Shown one piece after another: positions 36,369 to 45,598 of a stretch of 64,000 nucleotides of DNA. Numbering within the stretch: position 1 is the first letter of the stretch; each line of letters starts with the position of its first letter. The notes under the pieces were generated by a model that was given only the letters and a program-made list of their open reading frames with translations, searched no databases and was not told where the DNA came from. The position numbers were made by a program, and so were the translations under genes. This DNA is from Variovorax paradoxus (GTDB lineage Bacteria; Pseudomonadota; Gammaproteobacteria; Burkholderiales; Burkholderiaceae_C). Location of the stretch: assembly GCF_029919115.1 (NCBI RefSeq), contig NZ_CP123990.1, positions 5,172,501-5,236,500 of the forward strand. Reading direction: 5' to 3'.

Positions 36369-39300
36369 TCAGTCGTACTTCAGCGTGTAGATCAGGTCGA
36401 GCCCGCTCGTCTGGCCGGCCTGCCCGCGCAATGTGAGCCGCTGCGTCAGGTCGTAGAAGATGAAGAGGGTGCCGAAGGTGCCGCCCACGCTGCGCTCGTA
36501 GGTGAGGTAGAAATCCTTCGAGAGCCGCTTGCCGAGCGTCACGGCCGATTCGCGCAGGTCGCCGCCGTTGCCCGGCCCCTTGAACCCGAGTTCGTCCAGG
36601 CCGAAGCGGCTGGCCAGGCTGCCGCCGCTGCCGCTCTTGCTGACATGGCCGATCAGTGCAAGAGCCGCCTGCTGCAGCAGCGCCGATTCGCCGCCGCTGG
36701 TGGCGGAGGCGCGGCCCAGCACCACCCACGAAAGCGTTTCCGCATCCGACAGGGCGGGCTCGGAATAGAGCTTGACGCGCGGCGACTGCGCGGTGCCCGT
36801 GATCTGCACGCCGGCGCGCTGCGAGATGTTGGGCCGAATGGCGAGGATGTCGAGCGACGGATTGTCGAACGGGCCGTTGAAGCGCGCGAGGCCTGTTTCC
36901 ACATCGAGCTGCTGTCCGTAGGCGCGGTATTGGCCCTTGACGGTCCTGACCTCGCCGGTGATGCGCGGCGGCGCATTGAGCCGGTTGCTTCTGATTTCCA
37001 GATCGCCTTCGAGCCGCGTCGTGATGCCGCGGCCCTGGACCGCAAAGTCGTCGCCCAGGTCGAAGTTCACCACGATGTCGGGCGGCTTTGCCGTTTGCGG
37101 CTTGGCGGCCTGCGCCTCGTTGCGCGCCGCATCGCGCTGGGCTTGTTCGGCCGCCTCGCGGTCCTTGGCCGCGGAGCGCACGACCACGTCGGAGCCCAGG
37201 CTGGGCGCGGTCTCGTCGGGCAGGATGATCACGGCGCGGTCGGTCTTGAGCTTGCCGCGCACGTTGAACTGGCCGTTGTCGAGCCGCGCCTGCAGGTTGC
37301 CCGAGAGCGTGACTTGCCGGTCGGTGCGCACCAGCACGCGCAGCGCGCGCAGGTCGGCCTGCAGGGCCATGCGGATGCCCGTGCTCGACGAACTGGCCGC
37401 GCCCCAGCCGATGTCGCCGCGCGCGGTGAGCGAGCCGCCGTCGGTGCCAGCTTCGCTGGCCGCCGTGCTGCGGTTGCCGCTCTGGCCCGCAATGCGCGCG
37501 GTGCTGCCGGCGCCGCCCTTCAGCGTGAATTCGGTGATCTCGATGCGTTCGCCCGTGAGCGAGGCGCGCAGGCGGCCGTCGCGCAGGTCCAGCCCTTCGA
37601 CCGGCGCGCGCAGCGCAAGCTTGTCGGCGCCGAGCGTGCCGTTCCAGCGCGGTGCCGCGCGGTTGCCCGCCAGGACGGCGTCTGCATCCAGGGTGCCGGC
37701 CACGCGCCAGCCGGGCGGCGCGAGCATCGACCACACGCCCAGGTTGGGCAGCGTCGCCTTGATGTTGCCGGCCAGCGGCGCATCGGGCGCCCATTGCCAG
37801 CCGTCCGCGCGTTGCTGCATGCGCGTGTTCAGCTCGGCATTGATCTTTCCGGCGCGCTCGCTGTCCCATGCCAGCGAGGCGCGCACGGCCTGGCCTTGCG
37901 CATCCAGCCGCAGCTCGGCCTGGCGCAGGCCGGCGGGCGTGCTGGGTGCCTCCGCGCCGGCCGTGGCGGAGTTCATGGTGCGCTCGCTGGCCGTGCCGGT
38001 GCCGCGGCTGGTGATGCGCGTGACCAAGGCCGCTTCGCCCGCCTGCACCCGGATGTCGCCGCTCTGGCGCGCAAGCCGCGCATTGGCACGCAGCGTGTCG
38101 CCGGCATCGATGTCCCAATCGCCGTCGAACATCAGGTCGCCGCTCACGCCCAGTTCATTGAAGGTGGTGCTGGCACCGAAAGCCTCGGCCCAAGCCATCG
38201 GCAGGCCCTGCAGCTTGCCCTTCGACTGCACGCGAAAAGCCTGGTTGGGCGCGGCGCCGCTGCGGGTGAAGCGCAGCGGCTGCCATTCGATGCGAACGGT
38301 GCCGGGCGCCGGCCCGCGCAAGGTGGCCGTGGCGGCGGAGGCTTCCAGGTCGAGCCGGCTGGTGGCCCCGCTTCCGCTGGTCTTGATGGTGGCGGCGACT
38401 TCGCGGCCGAGCTCCAGCGTCCACGGCGCCGCGGCAGCGCCCGCAGCAGCCGTGCTGGCCCGCGCGGTGTCTTGTGCTTGCACGCGCAGGCTGGCGAGTG
38501 TGGCGCGCCATTGGTTCGGCCCGGCAAGGCCACCGTTCGCGCGGGTGTCGAGCGTGAGCTTTTGCGTGCCGGTAGTGGCCTCGCCCTGCAGCGCGAGCGT
38601 GGCCTGGGCCAGGCTGCCATCGAGGTTGGCACGCAAGTCCTTCAATTGAACCGTGGTGGCCGCCGCACCGGCATTGGCAGCCGGCATGCGCAGGTCGAGG
38701 CGCGGCACGCCGAGCGTCGCCTTGACGCTGGGCTCCATCGCGCCGCGCTGGGCCGGGGCACCGGGGTTCTCGAGGCGTCGCTGGATGGTCTGCCAGCCGC
38801 CTTGCCAGCTGGCGTCCAGCCGCGCGGAGCCCTTGGCCGTCTTGCCGGCGAACACGTTCGCCATTTCGGGCAGGCCCTCGATCCAGCGCTGCACCGCGTC
38901 GGCGTCGTCGATGCGTGCCTTGATGTCGCCGCCGCCTTGCGACGGCGCGATGCGGCCATCGAGCTCCGCAGCGCCTCCAGGCAGCGCCAGGTCGAGCTTG
39001 CCGCTTGCGGCCTGCTCGGCCACGCGCACCTGCAGCTTGCCTGAGATGCTGGCGCCCTCGGCCTCCAGGCGCAGCGTGCGCAGGTCGAGCACCTGGTTTT
39101 TCCATTGGCCCTGCGCAACCGCGCGGTCCAGGCCAAAGCCGGGCATCGCCTTGCTGCCGGCCCCGCCTTCGGCCCGCAAGGCCAGGTCGAAGCCGATGGT
39201 GTCTTCGCGCTGCTGCGCCGTGGCCGTGCCGCTGATGGGCGCGCCAGACAGTTCGCTGTGCAGCAGGCCGGCGCGCACGCCGCGCACCGTGGCGCGCACT

Positions 39301-40466
39301 TGCCATGGCGCGGGGGCGGGGCTCCAACGGCCCTCTGCTTCGATGCGGCCGCCGCCCGCGCGCACCACGGCTTCGGGAATGGTCCAGCTGGTGCCGTCGA
39401 AGCCAACGCGTGCCTCCACCTGCTCGAGCGGCAGCGCGCCCTTGTCCCAGGGCCCGGGCACCGCATTGCGGATGCTGGCCGAGGCCTGCCAGGCCGATGC
39501 GCCGGTGGCCGCGTCGGGCTGCAGTTCGACCGTGCCGGTCAGTCGCGTGCGTGGCGCGCCCGGCCACAGGGCGGCCGCATCCACGTTGCGCAGGTCGGCC
39601 TTGGCATCGATGACGGGCTGCGGCAGCCAAGGTGCACTGTTGGCCTGCAGCTTCGCTTCCATCGGGTCTTCCGCGGCGGGCTCGGCCGGCTTCAGTTCGG
39701 CGGCGATCTGCAGCCGCGCATCGGTGCCGGCAAGCGTGCCCTTGATGGCCGCTTGCGCCAGCACGTCGATGCTGCGTCCTTCTGCCAATGGTGCCTTCAC
39801 GCGGCCATTCAGCGTGGCGTCGATCGCCATGGGCGCCGGGCCCTGCAGCTTCACGCGCGCGCTGTAGTGGCCTTCGGCAATGTCGACGCCCTTCACCTCC
39901 AGCTGATGCTCGGTGCCGGTGTAGCGATAGGTGCCGGCGAGCTGGTTGGCCTGGAGCGCGGGCGGACCGGTCCACTGCAGCTGGTCGATGCGAAACGGCA
40001 CATCGACCTCGATGGGCAGCGCGAGCTGCTCGAGCGGCTCGGTGGGCGTGTCGCTCGGCGGACCGCGCTTTTCGATGAGGAGCCGCGCCGCGTGCACTTC
40101 GCCGAGTTGCAGCTTGCGCTTGAACAGCGGTGCGAGTTGCCAGCCGATGTCCGCCTCGTGCACCTCCACCGCCAGCTTCTCGCTTTGCCAGCGCAGCCAC
40201 CCGATGCGCCCGCCCGTTCGCAGAGAGCCCGTGACGTCGCGGCTTTCGAGCGTCTGGCCGGCGGGCAGGTAGCGTGCGGCCTTGGCAAGCGCGAACGCCA
40301 GCGACTGGTTGGAGCCGAGCCACCACCAGGTTCCCGCGCCGAGCACGAGCACCAGCGCAAGCAGGCCCGCGGCAGTCCAGCCAAGAGCGCGCAGCACCCG
40401 CCGCGTGCGTGAGCGCCGAGCGCGCGGCTGTGCCTTCTCGGGCTGGTGTTCGGCGTCAGTCTGCAT
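36369..40466 (-). CDS. tamB: TamB: translocation and assembly module inner-membrane component
   Basis: The 1365-residue protein has an N-terminal membrane anchor (VLRALGWTAAGLLALVLVLGAGTWWWLG) and a very long beta-rich periplasmic region. The C-terminal DUF490/TamB domain includes VVNFDLGDDFAVQGRGITTRLEGDLEIRS, GEVRTVKGQYRAYGQQLDVETGLARFNGPFDNPSLDI and SLASRFGLDELGFKGPGNGGDLRESAVTLGKRLSKDFYLTYERSVGG. TamB spans the periplasm and works with TamA in outer-membrane protein assembly and lipid transport. The open frame extends upstream to 41861, but that part is antisense to tamA. The ATG at 40466 lies 14 bases after the tamA stop. Confidence 0.93.
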   Translation of the reverse strand: MQTDAEHQPEKAQPRARRSRTRRVLRALGWTAAGLLALVLVLGAGTWWWLGSNQSLAFALAKAARYLPAGQTLESRDVTGSLRTGGRIGWLRWQSEKLAVEVHEADIGWQLAPLFKRKLQLGEVHAARLLIEKRGPPSDTPTEPLEQLALPIEVDVPFRIDQLQWTGPPALQANQLAGTYRYTGTEHQLEVKGVDIAEGHYSARVKLQGPAPMAIDATLNGRVKAPLAEGRSIDVLAQAAIKGTLAGTDARLQIAAELKPAEPAAEDPMEAKLQANSAPWLPQPVIDAKADLRNVDAAALWPGAPRTRLTGTVELQPDAATGASAWQASASIRNAVPGPWDKGALPLEQVEARVGFDGTSWTIPEAVVRAGGGRIEAEGRWSPAPAPWQVRATVRGVRAGLLHSELSGAPISGTATAQQREDTIGFDLALRAEGGAGSKAMPGFGLDRAVAQGQWKNQVLDLRTLRLEAEGASISGKLQVRVAEQAASGKLDLALPGGAAELDGRIAPSQGGGDIKARIDDADAVQRWIEGLPEMANVFAGKTAKGSARLDASWQGGWQTIQRRLENPGAPAQRGAMEPSVKATLGVPRLDLRMPAANAGAAATTVQLKDLRANLDGSLAQATLALQGEATTGTQKLTLDTRANGGLAGPNQWRATLASLRVQAQDTARASTAAAGAAAAPWTLELGREVAATIKTSGSGATSRLDLEASAATATLRGPAPGTVRIEWQPLRFTRSGAAPNQAFRVQSKGKLQGLPMAWAEAFGASTTFNELGVSGDLMFDGDWDIDAGDTLRANARLARQSGDIRVQAGEAALVTRITSRGTGTASERTMNSATAGAEAPSTPAGLRQAELRLDAQGQAVRASLAWDSERAGKINAELNTRMQQRADGWQWAPDAPLAGNIKATLPNLGVWSMLAPPGWRVAGTLDADAVLAGNRAAPRWNGTLGADKLALRAPVEGLDLRDGRLRASLTGERIEITEFTLKGGAGSTARIAGQSGNRSTAASEAGTDGGSLTARGDIGWGAASSSSTGIRMALQADLRALRVLVRTDRQVTLSGNLQARLDNGQFNVRGKLKTDRAVIILPDETAPSLGSDVVVRSAAKDREAAEQAQRDAARNEAQAAKPQTAKPPDIVVNFDLGDDFAVQGRGITTRLEGDLEIRSNRLNAPPRITGEVRTVKGQYRAYGQQLDVETGLARFNGPFDNPSLDILAIRPNISQRAGVQITGTAQSPRVKLYSEPALSDAETLSWVVLGRASATSGGESALLQQAALALIGHVSKSGSGGSLASRFGLDELGFKGPGNGGDLRESAVTLGKRLSKDFYLTYERSVGGTFGTLFIFYDLTQRLTLRGQAGQTSGLDLIYTLKYD

Positions 40467-40480
40467 CGATGCGCGTTTTG

Positions 40481-42418
40481 TCAGAAGGTGAAGCCCAGGC
40501 GGAAATGAAGACGGAACTTCTTCGTGTCCACGCCGTAGGCAAGGTCGGCCTGCACCGGCCCGACCGGGCTGCGCCAGCGCGCGCCCACGCCCACGCCAAC
40601 CTTCGGCTTGAGTTCTTCGGGCTTGTCGGCCACCGCACCCGCGTCGACGAAGACGGTGCTTTCCCACTCGGTGAGCTTGTCGTTGTAGACAAAGGGCCGC
40701 TGCCATTCGAGGCTCATCACGCCGAGGTAGCGGCCCGCCACGACCTGGCCGTCGCTGCGCACGGTGCCGATCTGGCGGTAGCTGTAGCCGCGCACCGTGG
40801 TGTCGCCGCCGGTCAGGAACATCAGCGTGGAAGGGATCTGGGCGCTCTCCTTGGCGCTCACCGCGCCGGCTTCGGCCCGCAGCTGAAGCCGGCTGCGGCG
40901 TGCGAGCGTGGCGGCGTCCTGTCCGTTTCCAAAGCCCAGCGGCAGCACGCCCAGCCAGCGCGCATAGGTGCGCGTGAAAGGCACTTGTTCGCCGGTCAGC
41001 GTGTAGCCCGCTGCAAGCTCGAGCGCCAGGCCGTAGCCGCGCGTGGGCGCGGCGTTGTCGTCGAAGTAGCGGCCGGTCCAGCCCCAGTTGGCGGTGACGG
41101 CAGAGGCAGAGGGCGGGGCGTTGGTGCCGCGGTTCTGCGCGTAGTCGTATTGCAGGAAGTAGCTGCGGTCGATGTGGCCGCTCGACTTGTTGCGTCCGCT
41201 GCGCACGCGGCCGCTGTCGACCACATAACTGCCCGAGGTTTCGCTCTTGAGTTCGGCGCCCGCAAACCAGCGCCAGCCGGTGTCGTCGGGAATCGCGTTC
41301 CACTCCGTGCCCAGCGACTTGATGTCCCGGTCGACCGACAGGCGCGACACGGCGCGCCAGCCGAGCAGCGGCAGGCGGTTGTGGATGTGGTCGACCGACA
41401 GCCGCGGCCCGTTGTCGGTGGTGAAGCCGGCGCCCAGCACCACCTTCTGCATGGGGGCTTCGCGCAACTGCGCGATCACGGGAGCGGCCAGCGGCGTGCC
41501 GCTTTCCGTGTCGAGCGTGAGGAACACCGAGTCGTAATAACCGCTGCTGGCCAGGCGCTGCTGGGCATCGAGCAGCTTCTGCTGGTCGTAGTCGGTGCCG
41601 GTGGGAAGCTGCGCGATGCGTCGCGCGCCGTCCGCGTCGTAACGCTCGACGCCGCGCAGCACGAGCGGGCCGAAGCGGTAGGCGGGGCCCGATTGGTAGG
41701 TGACGCTGAGCCGTACCTCCTGCCGGTCTGCATCGACCTCGGCGCGGCTCACCTCGATGCTCCCGGTGGGAAAGCGCTTGGCGGTGAGGCTGCGCAAGGC
41801 GGTGTTCTTGGCGTTGTCCCAGCCCTGCTGCGTGAAGGGTTGGCCGGCCCGCAGCGCCCACGCGGTGCGGATCGAATCGCGCTGGGCCTCGGCGGTTGGG
41901 TCGCTGGCAATCTGGCCGCCGTAGCTGATCTGCACGGTGCTCACGCGGGTGAGCTCGCCGGGCTCCACGGTAATGACGATCTCGCGCGGGGCCTTGGTGC
42001 TGGCCGGCGTTTCGTTGAGCTCCAGCGTGAGCGTGGGCGTGAAGTAGCCCAGCGTGCCGAGCAGCTCGCGGGCATTGGCTTCGGCCGCCACCATGAGCCG
42101 CGAGATCTCGGTGGCGCCCAGGTCGTCGAGCGTGCGGTAGCGCTGGATGTCCAGGTGCAGCGTGAGGTATTCGCGCACCGCGGCAGGGCCGCGAACATCT
42201 ACCGTGAAGGCATCGCGCCGGCCGCGCTTCTCGCCTTCCTTGGCGCTTTCGTCATCGCTTGCGGGCGCGGTGTCGCCGTTGCGCACCAGCACGGGGGAGG
42301 GCGCGTCCTTGGCCACGTCTTTCTTGGGCAGCAGGCTGCACCCCTGCAAAAGCAGGACGCCGCAAAAAAGCAAAGCCGGCAACCATGCCGGCGCAAAGAC
42401 TGGGACCACCCTGAACAT
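40481..42418 (-). CDS. tamA: TamA: outer-membrane BamA-family assembly protein
   Basis: The 645-residue protein has an N-terminal hydrophobic segment ending in the lipobox-like LLLQGCS, so it may be lipidated, POTRA-like domains and a C-terminal 16-strand barrel (about residues 300-645). VRGYSYRQIGT is the lid-lock motif (VRGY), and the protein ends in RLHFRLGFTF with the C-terminal Phe needed for BAM recognition. I start at ATG 42418 (MFRVVPVFAP). It is immediately upstream of tamB in the transcription direction. Confidence 0.93.
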   Translation of the reverse strand: MFRVVPVFAPAWLPALLFCGVLLLQGCSLLPKKDVAKDAPSPVLVRNGDTAPASDDESAKEGEKRGRRDAFTVDVRGPAAVREYLTLHLDIQRYRTLDDLGATEISRLMVAAEANARELLGTLGYFTPTLTLELNETPASTKAPREIVITVEPGELTRVSTVQISYGGQIASDPTAEAQRDSIRTAWALRAGQPFTQQGWDNAKNTALRSLTAKRFPTGSIEVSRAEVDADRQEVRLSVTYQSGPAYRFGPLVLRGVERYDADGARRIAQLPTGTDYDQQKLLDAQQRLASSGYYDSVFLTLDTESGTPLAAPVIAQLREAPMQKVVLGAGFTTDNGPRLSVDHIHNRLPLLGWRAVSRLSVDRDIKSLGTEWNAIPDDTGWRWFAGAELKSETSGSYVVDSGRVRSGRNKSSGHIDRSYFLQYDYAQNRGTNAPPSASAVTANWGWTGRYFDDNAAPTRGYGLALELAAGYTLTGEQVPFTRTYARWLGVLPLGFGNGQDAATLARRSRLQLRAEAGAVSAKESAQIPSTLMFLTGGDTTVRGYSYRQIGTVRSDGQVVAGRYLGVMSLEWQRPFVYNDKLTEWESTVFVDAGAVADKPEELKPKVGVGVGARWRSPVGPVQADLAYGVDTKKFRLHFRLGFTF

Positions 42419-42490
42419 GGGCGGATTTTGACAGCAAGGCGAGCGCGCTCCGGAAGCATCCGGAAACAGGTTCGCCCCACCCACTCCCGC

Positions 42491-43678
42491 TTACTTCGAA
42501 AGCATTCGCATGGCTTCTTCGAGGCCGCGCAGCGTCAGCGGGTACATGCGGTTGGACATGAGCTGCTGCATGACGGCGATGCTCTGGCGGTACTGCCATA
42601 CGCCCTGCGGCTCGGGGTTGATCCAGGCGAACTTCGGAAACGCATGCGTCAGGCGCTGGATCCACTCGGCGCCGGCTTCCTCGTTGTTGTATTCGACGCT
42701 GCCGCCGGGCTGCAGGATTTCGTAGGGGCTCATGGTCGCGTCGCCGACGAAGATGAGCTTGTAGTCCTTGTTGTACTTGCGCAGGATGTCCCAGGTTGCG
42801 AACTTCTCGGAGAAGCGGCGCTTGTTGTTCTTCCACATGAAGTCGTACACGCAGTTGTGGAAGTAATAGAACTCCAGGTGCTTGAACTCGGTCTTCACGG
42901 CCGAGAACAGCTCTTCCACCCGCTGGATGTGCTCGTCCATGGTGCCGCCCACGTCCATCAGCAGCAGCACCTTCACGTTGTTGTGGCGCTCCGGCCGCAT
43001 CTTGATGTCGAGGTAGCCGGCATTGGCCGCTGTGGAGTGGATGGTGTCGTCCAGGTCCAGCTCTTCGTCGTGGCCTTCGCGCGCAAACTTGCGCAGCCGG
43101 CGCAGCGCCACCTTGATGTTGCGCGTGCCCAGCTCCTGGCTGTCGTCGTAGTCCTTATAGGCGCGCTGGTCCCACACCTTCACGGCGCTCTTGTTCTTGC
43201 CCGCGCCGCCGATGCGAATGCCCTGCGGGTTGTAGCCGCCGTGGCCGAAGGGCGAGGTGCCGCCCGTGCCGATCCACTTGTTGCCGCCCTCATGGCGCTC
43301 CTTCTGCTCTTCGAAGCGCTTCTTGAGCGTTTCCATGAGCTCGTCCCAGCCCATCTTCTCGATCTTGGCTTTTTCCTCGGCGGTGAACTCGCGCTCCAGC
43401 GTCTTGCGCAGCCAGTCGAGCGGCACTTCCTTGGTGAAGTCGGCCAGCATTTCCACGCCCTTGAAGTAGGCGGCGAAGGCGCGGTCGAACTTGTCGTAGT
43501 GCTTCTCGTCCTTGACGAGCGCGGTGCGCGAGAGATAGTAGAAGTCGTCCAGGCCAAAGGCGCCGTCGGAGTTGGGCCCCACCACATCGGCCTGCAGCGC
43601 CTCGAGCAGCGTGAGGTATTCCTTGACCGAGACCGGCAGCTTGGCCGAGCGCAGGGTGTAAAAGAAATCGATCAGCAT
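42491..43678 (-). CDS. VWA-domain protein, CoxE-like
   Basis: The 395-residue protein has a charged N-terminal helical region and a C-terminal von Willebrand A-like domain (VKVLLLMDVGGTMDEHIQRVEELFSAV near residue 241). The MIDAS motif, usually DxSxS, reads DVGGT here. A MoxR ATPase is encoded about 2 kb upstream on the same strand. MoxR-VWA pairs act in metal insertion or complex maturation (for example CoxD/CoxE), so the two probably work together even though three genes lie between them. Confidence 0.88.
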   Translation of the reverse strand: MLIDFFYTLRSAKLPVSVKEYLTLLEALQADVVGPNSDGAFGLDDFYYLSRTALVKDEKHYDKFDRAFAAYFKGVEMLADFTKEVPLDWLRKTLEREFTAEEKAKIEKMGWDELMETLKKRFEEQKERHEGGNKWIGTGGTSPFGHGGYNPQGIRIGGAGKNKSAVKVWDQRAYKDYDDSQELGTRNIKVALRRLRKFAREGHDEELDLDDTIHSTAANAGYLDIKMRPERHNNVKVLLLMDVGGTMDEHIQRVEELFSAVKTEFKHLEFYYFHNCVYDFMWKNNKRRFSEKFATWDILRKYNKDYKLIFVGDATMSPYEILQPGGSVEYNNEEAGAEWIQRLTHAFPKFAWINPEPQGVWQYRQSIAVMQQLMSNRMYPLTLRGLEEAMRMLSK

Positions 43679-43723
43679 GGCGGGCTTCCTAATTTCGGCT
43701 TCGAAGTTGAGTTGGAGCGCAAG

Positions 43724-44590
43724 TCAACGCTGGAGGCTCATTTGCGCCAGCACAGGATTCTGAAGATGTCTCATGCATGGAAAGATGTAGGCGCCTATAA
43801 CGGATGCATCATCCCAGCTCGACCAACGAAACGGGCCGAGCTTCGCATCGGCATCTTTGATGACTGCAAGTTTTCTTGAATCGATCTTCGACTCAATCAG
43901 CGTGACTGTCGTTTCGTCAATGGCGGCGCCTTGTTTTCTGGCACCTAGCAACCAGTAATAGACGGCGATGAACTCGTCCTCGGTAGATGCTTTGCGGAGC
44001 AGTCGTTCGGCGAGTTGCAACTGCGATTTTTGATGACCATGTGCCGCAGCAAACTCTAGCCACCACGAATTCTTCGATTCAGACTTGGGTATTCCAAGGC
44101 CCTTGTCGTACATCTCTGCTACCAGCTTGACTGCATGAGGGTTTCCTCGCCGGGCGGACAGTTCCAGCCACGGCAGGCTTTTCTCGTAGCTTTGCGGAAC
44201 GCTATCGCCAAAATAGTAAGCAATTCCGATGAGCCACGGCGCAGGAGCAGACCCTAGTTCGCTCAACTGGTGCAGCAACTCGAATGCGCGCTGCGTATCT
44301 TTTGGACGCTCATCGCCGCAATACAAAAGCATGGCGAGATTGCCAATGGCTTCCCTGTTCCCTTTTTTCGCAGCCTTTTCATACCACGCTTCTTTTTTCG
44401 CGATATTCGGAGTGGTCGCGGCGTTCAGGAATTCACTGTCCGCGATGCCCGCGTTTCCCATGATCTGATGGTAATTTCCGAAAATATCAGGAGATGGGCT
44501 CTGTGCAAGTGCATGCTGTGAAAACACCCAGCCACAAGCGAACATCAAAAAGAATCGCTTGAGATTGGCGTAGCTGGATGAGTTCAGCAT
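43724..44590 (-). CDS. Sel1-repeat protein, exported
   Basis: The 288-residue protein has a signal peptide (FFLMFACGWVFSQHALAQ). Tandem Sel1-type TPR repeats include AWYEKAAKKGNREAIGNLAMLLYCG, PWLELSARRGNPHAVKLVAEMYDKGLGI and WWLEFAAAHGHQKSQLQLAERLLRKA. Its base composition is visibly richer in A/T than the flanking genes, with codons seldom used by them. It sits between the VWA and MoxR genes, a pair that is usually adjacent, so it may be a later insertion. The partner or substrate is unknown. Confidence 0.85.
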   Translation of the reverse strand: MLNSSSYANLKRFFLMFACGWVFSQHALAQSPSPDIFGNYHQIMGNAGIADSEFLNAATTPNIAKKEAWYEKAAKKGNREAIGNLAMLLYCGDERPKDTQRAFELLHQLSELGSAPAPWLIGIAYYFGDSVPQSYEKSLPWLELSARRGNPHAVKLVAEMYDKGLGIPKSESKNSWWLEFAAAHGHQKSQLQLAERLLRKASTEDEFIAVYYWLLGARKQGAAIDETTVTLIESKIDSRKLAVIKDADAKLGPFRWSSWDDASVIGAYIFPCMRHLQNPVLAQMSLQR

Positions 44591-44664
44591 GAAGACGATA
44601 GTGCGGAGAATCAGCGGAGCCGAATTGTTATTGATTGAAGCGCCTCCAGACGAGCCGCGTTTCT

Positions 44665-45261
44665 TCAACTGCGCGGCTTGTCGAGTAGGTAAAGCAACTG
44701 CGCCTTCACCTCGGGCCACTCGCCTGAGCGCAGGCTGTACATCACCGTGTCGCGGATCGTGCCGTCTCGGCGCATGGCATGTCCGCGAATCACGCCGTCT
44801 TTCTTGGCGCCGAGCCGCTCGATGGCCTGCTGCGAAGCGAAGTTGAAATTGTCGGTGCGCCAGCCCACCACGTTGCAGCCGAGGGTATCGAAGGCATGCG
44901 TCAGCATGAGCAGCTTGCAGGTGGTGTTGACGTGCGTGCGCTGGCAGCGCCTGGCGTACCACGTGTAGCCGATCTCCACCCGCTTCACGGCCGGCAGGAT
45001 GTCGTGAAAGCTCGTGCTGCCGAGCACCGTGCCGGTTTCGGCCTCGGTCACGGCAAAGGCAAAGCGGTGGCCGGCTTCGCGCCCCTGCAAGGCGGCTTCG
45101 ATGTAGGCGCGGGTTTCGTGCGGCTCGGGCACGGAGGTGATGCGCAGCTTCCAGAGTTCGCCGTCGGCCGCGGCGGCACGCAGGCCCTCTTCATGGTCGA
45201 GCGACAGCGGCACCAGGGCCAGGTCGCGCGCCTTCAGCGTGACAGGTTCGACGAACGCCAT
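44665..45261 (-). CDS. GNAT-family N-acetyltransferase
   Basis: The 198-residue protein resembles RimJ/RimL-type GNAT enzymes: TLKARDLALVPLSLDHEEGLRAAA at the start, FAVTEAETGTVLGSTSFHD, VEIGYTWYARRCQRTHVNTTCKLLMLTHAFDTLGCNVVGWRTDNFNFASQQAIERLGAKKDGV. The acetyl-CoA binding region is less canonical (RCQRTHVNT in place of RGxGxG). The acceptor is unknown; N-terminal protein or small-molecule acetylation are both possible. Confidence 0.88.
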   Translation of the reverse strand: MAFVEPVTLKARDLALVPLSLDHEEGLRAAAADGELWKLRITSVPEPHETRAYIEAALQGREAGHRFAFAVTEAETGTVLGSTSFHDILPAVKRVEIGYTWYARRCQRTHVNTTCKLLMLTHAFDTLGCNVVGWRTDNFNFASQQAIERLGAKKDGVIRGHAMRRDGTIRDTVMYSLRSGEWPEVKAQLLYLLDKPRS

Positions 45262-45285
45262 CTTCGAGACACCTTTTTCAAATTT

Positions 45286-45537
45286 TCAGCGCTGCGGCTT
45301 GCCGTACTTGCGGTCATACCAGGCGCGCGCCAGTTGCACGCCGCCGCCGCCACCCAGGCCGATCAGCAGAATGCCGAAGATCTCCCGGTTGCCGTAGCCG
45401 TTGGCGCCGAAGGCATCGAGCCCCAGTTGCAGGCCGATCCAGCGGCCGAGCAGTGCACCGGCCACGAACAGCACGGCCTGCGCAACGCCCAGCTTGAGCA
45501 ATTGGCCCACGGGATGCGGCGCCGGTTGCCGGCTCAC
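45286..45537 (-). CDS. Small membrane protein
   Basis: The 83-residue product has two hydrophobic segments (LLKLGVAQAVLFVAGALLGRWIGLQLG and REIFGILLIGLGGGGGVQLARAWY) and a basic C-terminus (DRKYGKPQR). No family is recognised. It is 24 bases upstream of the GNAT gene in transcription order and downstream of the MoxR gene. Confidence 0.7.
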   Translation of the reverse strand: MSRQPAPHPVGQLLKLGVAQAVLFVAGALLGRWIGLQLGLDAFGANGYGNREIFGILLIGLGGGGGVQLARAWYDRKYGKPQR

Positions 45538-45598
45538 AAGGAAACCTCCGTGCTTCGCACTGCGGCGCGAGTCCCCTTCGGAGCGGCCGGGCGGGGAC

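Noticed and set aside
36195..39044. A 949-codon rightward open frame opposite tamB
   Set aside because: It is a by-product of high GC; the leftward frame carries clear TamB motifs, while this one is low-complexity Arg/Ala/Gly/Leu sequence.
40467..41861. Extended N-terminus of TamB (465 extra codons)
   Set aside because: It overlaps tamA, which has full BamA-family motifs on the same strand in another frame; the ATG at 40466 starts a proper membrane anchor.
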